Positions 57,541 through 64,000 of a stretch of 64,000 nucleotides of DNA are shown piece by piece; position 1 is the first letter of the stretch; every line of letters starts with the position of its first letter. The stretch comes from Agriotes lineatus (lineage: Eukaryota; Arthropoda; Insecta; Coleoptera; Elateridae). Position numbers and translations under genes: made by a program. The notes under the pieces were generated by a model. It was not told the DNA's origin and did not search any database. It worked only from the letters and a program-made list of their open reading frames with translations. The DNA lies in assembly GCA_940337035.1 (NCBI GenBank), contig CALNHX010007697.1, positions 1-64,000 of the forward strand, written 5' to 3'.

Positions 57541-57578
57541 ATACTGAAGCAAAACTCAGAGCAAGAGTTGTATTTAAA
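57541..57578 (-). promoter_or_regulatory. TATA-Inr core promoter for the 80-residue gene
   Basis: On the minus strand TTTAAATA (57571-57578) precedes TTCAGTA (A+1 at about 57545) by the usual distance, -33 to -26. No DPE at +28. Confidence 0.4.
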
Positions 57579-57780
57579 GTACGATTTAATGGAACAAGAA
57601 TGTGCATTTAGATGTTTATCTGATATAAATATTGTCGCTAATAATGATAACATTATTATTACTCTTTTGGTGCTTTTCATTTGACGTAAATATTGCCGAA
57701 ATAATGAAAGGCTGCTATTGGTTGAGTGCACAGAAACGGAATCAATTGATCGGTCACGTTATTTTGAATGGAAATGGGTT

Positions 57781-57899
57781 CTTGATTATCAAATAATCAT
57801 TTCTGTTTACACGAGATATATTGTTTGGCAATTCTTCGGACTCGCGTGTTTGCCTAAAACAATATATCGAGTGGAAACAGAAATGATATGATAATCAAG
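57781..57899. repeat. 119-bp foldback MITE
   Basis: CTTGATTATCAAATAATCAT and CGAGATATATTGTTT fold onto the inverse (AACAATATATCGAG ... GATAATCAAG). 57900-58490 holds nothing assigned. Confidence 0.75.
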
Positions 57900-58490
57900 A
57901 AGACACGAGTTGCATTCGGCTAGATTATATCAAGAGTCAATAAACAACGTTTGAACAGTTTATTTATAAATATTAAAAGTACAGTTAGGGTGGTTGTTAT
58001 GACGATTGTACTTTCAGCAGATAATACGATGTTTGTGAAGGTATTTGACTATTAGTTATTAGTCAAGAAGGTATATGATTATCACCGTTGCTATGTACAT
58101 TATCAAAAGTTCATCTACATTATTAAAAGTTCTTTCTTGCCATCAACATTTTCCAAAAATATTTTTAAGAATTCGAGTTTGCTCGCCAACAGGAATTTTA
58201 AATGAATCACGTATTTTTTGGAATATTTTTTTTATATTTGTACCCCATCGATTCAAATTCAAATTTAATGGTTTAATAAATTGTGAAGAGTAAAATGGCT
58301 AGTCCAGTTGGAATTTCAAATATTCATTGTCCAAGTAGTTGAAAGTTTTTCTACAGTCTGAACATTAGATTTTAAATATTTTTAAACAATACTGATCGAA
58401 ATCTAAAAATTAGTAAGAGATATTGACAAAAATACAGTTTATTATAAGCTCAATTATTTACAGAAAATATTTTTCCAACTTTTTTAAGTA

Positions 58491-58914
58491 CAGTCAGACC
58501 TCGCCGTTCGCGGGGGTTATGTTCCAGAAGAATGCCGCGAAGCGCAAAACCGCGATGCGCAATTAAACACATAAATGATAAAAAAAATTCAAAAATTTTT
58601 ATTTACTTATGGCCAGTCTTATGAAGGTCACTAACCTGACCTTAACTTTAAATCGCTGTTAAAATAAACAAAAGCTCATCAAAACGTTGGCGCTTGTGAC
58701 ATATTATTCATTAGTAAACAAATTTTTATGCGCTTTTATTTATTTTATCAGCGAATTCAAGTTAACGTCAGATTAGTGGCCTTCATAAGACTGGCCGTTA
58801 GTGTGTGAACGGCAAAGCAAATATCCGCGAACGGCGAAGAAAAGGGAGCACAAAGGTGCCCCGCGTAAAATCAAATCAGCGAACCGCAAAACCGCGAACG
58901 GCAAGGTCTGGCTG
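58491..58914. repeat. Tigger/pogo-like MITE with TA duplication
   Basis: CAGTCAGACCTCGCCGTTCG at the left and CGAACGGCAAGGTCTGGCTG at the right, flanked by TA on both sides. The termini resemble the CAGNNNNACCTCG ends of Tigger-type elements. A 186-bp MITE is inserted at 58611-58796. Confidence 0.75.
58611..58796. repeat. 188-bp hairpin MITE, diverged copy
   Basis: GGCCAGTCTTATGAAGGTCA ... CTTCATAAGACTGGCC, the same family as 53581-53768 but with about ten arm mismatches. Nested in the Tigger-like MITE. Confidence 0.8.
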
Positions 58915-59056
58915 TATTTCGAAATTACTTGTGCTTTTGAATATCTTTTTAAATTCTTCAAAGCAGCTTTGAGCGGCTGATATTACTAATTAATCAGAAA
59001 TAAATTTGACTTAAATTAAGTTTTATTGTGCCTGATATAAGTCTCTAGCAGAAATT

Positions 59057-59558
59057 AGAGGATGTCCCATAATTTTCTATCACTTTTATTTTGTTTGTAT
59101 GTTATGAGCAAAGTCTAGCCATATCGAATATGAGGTACCTTAGACACTGACCGCTGTGATCATATGGTCAAAGTCCTACATAGAATTTTGCCGAGATTAA
59201 GGACTTCCAATCCCAGCAATGGATTTTTTGCATACTAAAAAAAACTATAGCTAAGTGAGCATTTTGCACAATTTTATATTGCCACATTTATTTAGGGTAC
59301 CATGATTTTTTTTAACCACTGGCAACATCAGATTTCTCTTATATTTAGGTAAATGATGACACATTTTTTTATCTAATGCGTATCTAATCGGTCATGAAAT
59401 TAAAAACTCCATAGCTTTTAGAGATTCTTAATTTTATACAAACAATAATAGATGACCACAGCAGTCGGTGTCAAAGGTATCTGGTACTCGGCATGCCTAG
59501 ACTTTGTCTATTACAAACAAACAAAATAAAAGTAATTGAAAATTATGGGACACCCTCT
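59057..59558. repeat. Foldback MITE, 502 bp, copy 2
   Basis: Shares GTCCCATAATTTTCTATCAC, TTTGTTTGTATGTTATGA and GGTACCTTAGACACTGACCG with 17256-17764, and ends AATTATGGGACACCCTCTA. Confidence 0.8.
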
Positions 59559-59762
59559 AGGCCTCTACGAATGTTTTTTTTACTGTATTGATAAATTTTA
59601 AGTGCCAGATAAAAACTTTGAATATTTAAAATTACAAACTACATAATGTGCTGCCAACAAATTAGATCTGCCAATATAAATCTACTGTCTCGCCTAGTTC
59701 CAAAACAACTAAATGGCTTTTAATTGTACAGCAATCACAAACCAAAGACTTTTTGATTATAT

Positions 59763-60002
59763 TATATTTAATTATGGACTCATCCCTTCTTCTTAAGGTG
59801 CCGTCTCCTTTCGGAGGTTGGCTATCATTATGGCTATTCTAGTTTTTGACACTGCAGCTCTGAATAGTTCCAGAGAGGTACATTCAAACCACTCTCTTAA
59901 GTTCCTTAGCCAGGAGATGCGTCTTCTTCCTGGTGGTCGTTTTCCTTCAATTTTTCCTTCCATTATCAGCTGTAACATGTTATATCTTTCTCCGCGCATC
60001 AT
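59763..60002 (-). pseudogene. RTE-type LINE, C-terminal fragment
   Basis: Reads RYNMLQLIMEGKIEGKRPPG, RRRISWLRNLREWFECTSLE and LFRAAVSKTRIAIMIANLRK, the well-known C terminus of RTE-type ORF2. One open frame of 69 codons; everything upstream is missing. Confidence 0.75.
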
Positions 60003-60059
60003 CTCTATGTTATATTATTAATACATATACATCATTATTAACCGGGAATGTGCCAATGA

Positions 60060-61270
60060 CTTAGAAAGCCTCAAAGATCATCCTAATACAGAAACAAGAA
60101 CCATGGATTTAACTAATCTGTCTCAAAGTTGTTGGAAAAAATTGTGCACAATCAGGCAATGCAATATGTTGAAGAAAATTATATACTACTAATGGCCCGA
60201 TCAGGGTTCAAGAAGGCTCATGGTACAGCTACGGCATTGATAAAAATTAATGATGATATCATTACAGCCCATGATCAAGGTCTCGCTGCATTATGGTTCC
60301 GTTGGATATGTTAAAAGCATTTGACAGTATTTGTCATAAGTTACTAATTTTAAAGGGTTATTCTTAAGGCTTTAGAGGACTATCACGGGAATAGTTCAGA
60401 GAATAACTACTTCACTGAAAAGAGCAGGTAGAACCGGGAAGCCCACAAGGTCCTGTGCCGTCCAACTTCTACAAGTTGAAAGAGGAGTCCCACAGGGATC
60501 CATATTGGGCTCCCTACTGTTTAATGCCTATGTTGTGGACATTGCACCCTGTAATACTCATTAGTCATTACTATGCAGACGACGTTCAAATCAAGCTAAG
60601 TTTCAAACCAGGAGAAGCCAAGTCAATGAAGACTTGCAAGCAATTTTAGAGTGGACCATTGAGACTAAAAATAAATGTTGGCAAAATGGACGCAATTACT
60701 TATCTGTGGTAAAACAACTCAAAACATTATAGTCTAAGAGCTGGTGACATTTTTTAGTGATTATTTAGTAAAGGCCTATTTTTTGAGAGGTTGTAAGTAT
60801 ATGTCAAAATTCGAGGTTAGCAGGTTAGGTTTTGCATCAACCATCAACCTTTCATATGGTTAATTCTAAAGGAAAATGTACAGTATAAACAACACCGTTA
60901 TCAAAAATCTATACCAATCAGTATAAACCACACCGTCATCACTCATCACCTGGAAGACTCACGATGAGCCAGTGAAATATCTTGTCCTCCATCTTGAAAC
61001 TAAGTTAACTTGAAACTTCCACATTCTCCAGGAACTAAATCAAGGGTTCTGAAGACGCTCAAAACTCTTCCCATTAATAAACGGGAAGTCGTCACTGGAA
61101 AGGGAATGCACCGTACTAATTTATAAATACACTAATAAGGTCGATGGTGATGTATACCAACATGATATGGGGAAATGCTTAAACATATCACTTGCACAAA
61201 GTCCTTCAAAACAACGTACTACGAATAGCTGTAGAGTGTAGACTCCCCCTGATGCAGAGTAACAAGTAGA
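60060..61270 (+). pseudogene. Jockey/CR1-type LINE reverse transcriptase remnant
   Basis: LEKIVHNQAMQYVEENYILL, RSGFKKAHGTATALIKINDD, KAFDSICHKLLILKGYS, then ERGVPQGSILG in a shifted frame, YYADDVQIKLSFKPGE with intact YADD, and much later LHKVLQNNVLRIAVECRLPL. Many stops and shifts. A half copy of the hairpin MITE lies at 60783-60840. Confidence 0.75.
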
Positions 61271-61434
61271 GCACCGAGGAGCCACTCTTCAACAAGGGGG
61301 AGAAGGAGTTCAGAGCATTTGTGAGAAGAAATTGAAGAAGTACCGTATGGAACCGAAGGATGGGAAGAACAGTGGGTAGACCTTTGCCCGATTTCCCGAC
61401 AGCGGGATCACGGCTAAATCTGAAATCTGAAGTG

Positions 61435-61615
61435 AATTCTTGAGGTTATAATGATTGAAAGTTGTCAAGAATGTTTCTAAATTCTCAATATTGTTTTGAA
61501 AATCTCGAAGTTGTTTTAAACATCTTCTGTTGGATTTGCTTTTGAAAATCTCGTGGTATTTTGAAATTCTTAGGTCGTTTTTGAATTGCAAAGGTCGTTT
61601 TGCAATTCTCAGATT
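61435..61615 (+). repeat. Degenerate minisatellite around GTTTTGAAAATCTCG
   Basis: Five to six variants of TTTTGAAAATCTCGAAGTTG spaced about 30 bases. The short ORFs across it are not genes. 61616-62225 holds a CAGTGTCCGGCATAAATT motif but no gene I recognise. Confidence 0.45.
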
Positions 61616-62225
61616 GGGTTTATACAGTGTCCGGCATAAATTTGGACAGAAATATAATTTTTGTTTATTATCATTATCAGAAAAAATTGCTCAAGAATAA
61701 AGTACCCTTATTTTTCAAAATATACATAAATGTTATTGGGAAGAGTAGCTTAGAATTGAAAGAAGGTGTCAAATATGATATCACAGTCACTTCCTTCAAA
61801 ACACAATTTTCACTGAATTTTCCAAGTTTCTCTTACCCTTTCCGAAAGTAAGATTCTTCAAAGTTCACTTGTCATCAGATACAATAAGGATGTATTGTCA
61901 AGCTTGAGTTTCGCTTCCTTAGCAATCATGTTATGTATTAAAGTGTCCTTACGACACCCGCTGATAGGCGAGTATCGAATACTAAGTAAATTCGGGAAAT
62001 GGAGCACGCTCACCCTGGGAAATCGATAAAACAGGCTAAAGGCCTCGGCTCGAATGCGCTCAGGGAGATGGGCGTGGTTCACACCGGCACGCCACAGGGC
62101 AAGCGCTACGTGATATGTGCAGATCGTTGTTAAAGAGAGGGCGCCACCAAATCCAAAATCGGGGTTCCCACGTTCAACCGGACCTGGAGAGTCAAACGGG
62201 GTGAGAAGCACTCTCAGTACTCCTT

Positions 62226-62330
62226 CGGGAAAATACTCAAATAACTATTTCGGGAAAATACTCACATAACTATTTCGGGAAAATACTCGATTAACTATTT
62301 CGGGAGAATACTCAAAAAACTAAAGCGGGA
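62226..62330 (+). repeat. 25-bp tandem repeat, four to five units
   Basis: CGGGAAAATACTC starts at 62226, 62251, 62276 and 62301, with a last partial unit at 62326. Each unit ends AACTATTT. Confidence 0.85.
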
Positions 62331-62828
62331 GCCACGGTACAGTACCAGACGCGACCACCTACCTGGAATGCCCTTCCTCCGCGTTCCGGCCTCACCTCAC
62401 AACTGTTGTGGCACAGTGACACAGTCACCCTGTAACATACATGCACAAGACGCAACAGTATCAAGGAAAAGACGATAAGGTTAATACATCTATTTGATCA
62501 CCATCAGTGACCTATTGAACATAGTACAAGACACAAATGTAGCAACTCGAAAATACTGGTTTAAATGGTACGCCCAACTGGGTAAGCGCTTAATGTTAAT
62601 GGAGGGGTGCACAGCCGAGCCGGACGCCAGATCTAGGCCGGAAGTGAAGAATGAACGTAGGCTAAAGCCCCAACGGCTTGATGCTGTTACGCGGGAAAAC
62701 AAACCTGAATTTGGGCCCGAGTCCCCCGAGCGCCCTGTATAACGACGCACAAGCCACACAGATTGGTTTATGCGATAAATGCGCTACAATTAAAACGGCC
62801 TCACGGCACAAAGGTTGCCGCCCAACAG

Positions 62829-63225
62829 TGAATTTTTAAGCGGAATGTACGTTGCACTGTACTATTTCACACGCGGCTTTGCGTAAGCGTGCGATATTTG
62901 TCAAGCCGGCATTGGCACGCCACAGTAAATTTTTGACGGAGTGTACGTCCCACAATCATTGACTTTACAGTTAATTAAAATGCAAGAAGCGGCGCAATTA
63001 ATGCCAGCTGATAAAGCAAGCGTTAACTCACGACAGTGAATTTTATGCGGATTGTACGACGCACAGTTCATTTATTTTCAGCAAACTTAAATGCAAGAAG
63101 CGGCGTAATTAAGGCCAGCTGATGAAGCAGGCATTAACTCGCAACAATGAATTTTATGCGGAATGTACGACGCACAGTTCATGTATTTACAGCAAACTTA
63201 GATGCAAGGAGCAGCGTAATTAAGT
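62829..63225 (+). repeat. Tandem repeat of about 111 bp, three to four units
   Basis: TGCAAGAAGCGGCG-AATTAA at 62981, 63092 and 63203. The GTGAATTTT-TGCGGA-TGTACG part is at about 62829, 62925, 63037 and 63148. Not related by eye to the 111-bp coding repeat at 54 kb. Confidence 0.75.
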
Positions 63226-63257
63226 TAGCGGCGGCACAAAGCTATTACAGTTCCTTA

Positions 63258-63885
63258 CCTTATTAGTTCAGCCGACGGCAGACAGAGAGGCACTCCACAC
63301 AGCAATGGACAGGCATCTAGTACCTACGTGGCTACAGCGATACAGGGAAATGGCTAAATGTCCTCCTTGATCCCCTTTTGGTGATGAAAATTTGCGTTGA
63401 CTGACCCCGGTCATGCAATTTGTTGACGACGTGACCGTTACATGGATAAATACAGAGATCGTGATCCCGCATAATTAGCAACAAGCGGATTAAAAGGCTA
63501 ACAAGCCTACATAATACTGTATTTACCGTAACGGCCCGTAAGAAGAGAACGAACTGCCACCAACCAAGTTCACTCACGCTTGACTCCCTGGGGACTGACG
63601 CGAACAAACAAAAACCAACAGGACGGCCGCCCCCGCAGCGCTAAGCGCCGGGGAGTGACAAACTCGCCTTAACACATCTGTAGGCTCTGCCACGAAACAA
63701 GCGTGCGTAACGTGCACCTGGGGTGACGAAAAGCGCCTCGACCAATCGCACCGTAGGCTATGACTGTACAACCTTTATGAATTATTGCGTTCGGAAGCCA
63801 GGGGCGTACGAAATTTAAGAAAGGCTATGCTTGATGCTAAATTTGCAGTTTTATGCGACGTACTATTGCTTTAAGGGTATATATA
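63258..63885 (-). promoter_or_regulatory. Possible promoter and first non-coding exon, minus strand
   Basis: On the minus strand a TATATATA box at 63878-63885 is followed by a CpG-containing, GC-richer stretch (GCGGGGGCGGCCGTCC near 63620-63645). Next is an Inr-like GTCAGTCC at about 63595 and a strong donor AATAAG/GTAAGG at 63258. No convincing start codon. The downstream direction runs into the tandem repeats. It could equally be retroelement UTR. Confidence 0.25.
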
Positions 63886-64000
63886 ATTAATTAAGCGACT
63901 GGGAAATAACAAAATGGCCTGACAACCAGAAAATTACATTAATCGAAATTAGTGCTAAAAAATGTAATGCTTTTGTGTCCAATGTAAAATAACACAGGTT

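Noticed and set aside
57474..57731. Minus-strand ORF with a hydrophobic start (MKSTKRVIIMLSLLATIF)
   Set aside because: Runs through the TATA-Inr region of the 80-residue gene, has no splice partner, and its cysteines show no module pattern.
62490..62759. Overlapping ORFs on both strands (82 and 89 codons)
   Set aside because: Open on both strands because the GC content is higher; no start context, domain or splice support.

Overview
The window looks like nuclear DNA from an AT-rich, transposon-loaded insect genome. The genes have short introns of 50-120 nt with GT-AG or GC-AG ends. Mariner/IS630-like, RTE, CR1/Jockey-like and tRNA-SINE remnants are everywhere, and miniature inverted-repeat elements (MITEs) nest inside each other. 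A beetle or another insect with a bulky genome fits, but the sequence does not fix the order. No organelle, bacterial, CRISPR or functional tRNA gene signal was seen.

The host genes that can be supported are few and mostly of one kind. Four small genes encode signal-peptide proteins made of six-cysteine EB/EGF-like modules. Gene A (3836-4448, +) has two modules, gene B (5495-12160, -) six, gene C (18812-20571, -) six, and gene D (38311 onward, +) one visible module in a partial gene. Every intron in them is phase 1, so modules can be added or lost as exons without breaking the frame. A, B and C end in a hydrophobic tail suited to membrane or GPI anchoring. They look like a locally duplicated family of cell-surface or secreted proteins; their function is not known from sequence. 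Two further host-gene candidates are an 880-nt exon with a 37-residue tandem repeat (54014-54893, +) and an 80-residue intronless gene with TATA, Inr and poly(A) signals (57187-57429, -).

Layout: 0-3.8 kb mariner remnant and foldback elements; 3.8-12.2 kb genes A and B, convergent, with a 5-kb TE-filled intron in B; 12.2-18.8 kb an IS630-type transposon carrying a SINE, then nested MITEs; 18.8-20.6 kb gene C; 20.9-23.2 kb a tandem repeat whose second unit carries three separate insertions; 24.4-34 kb a repeat array split by a decayed LINE, plus a 1.3-kb palindrome; 34.7-38.3 kb LINE debris; 38.3-38.8 kb gene D; 39.0-42.9 kb a nearly intact antisense LINE with ORF1 and ORF2; 43-52 kb transposase, RTE, LINE, mariner, palindrome and SINE remnants; 52-58 kb mostly unassigned, with the repeat exon, a 5S-rRNA-like sequence and the small gene; 58.5-61.3 kb MITEs and LINE fragments; 62-64 kb a less AT-rich stretch with 25-bp and 111-bp tandem repeats and a possible minus-strand promoter and first exon.

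The most notable single observation is in the intact LINE. ORF2 has no AUG before its endonuclease domain and lies in the -1 frame of ORF1. A canonical A AAA AAC slippery heptamer, in the ORF1 phase, sits three codons before the ORF1 stop.
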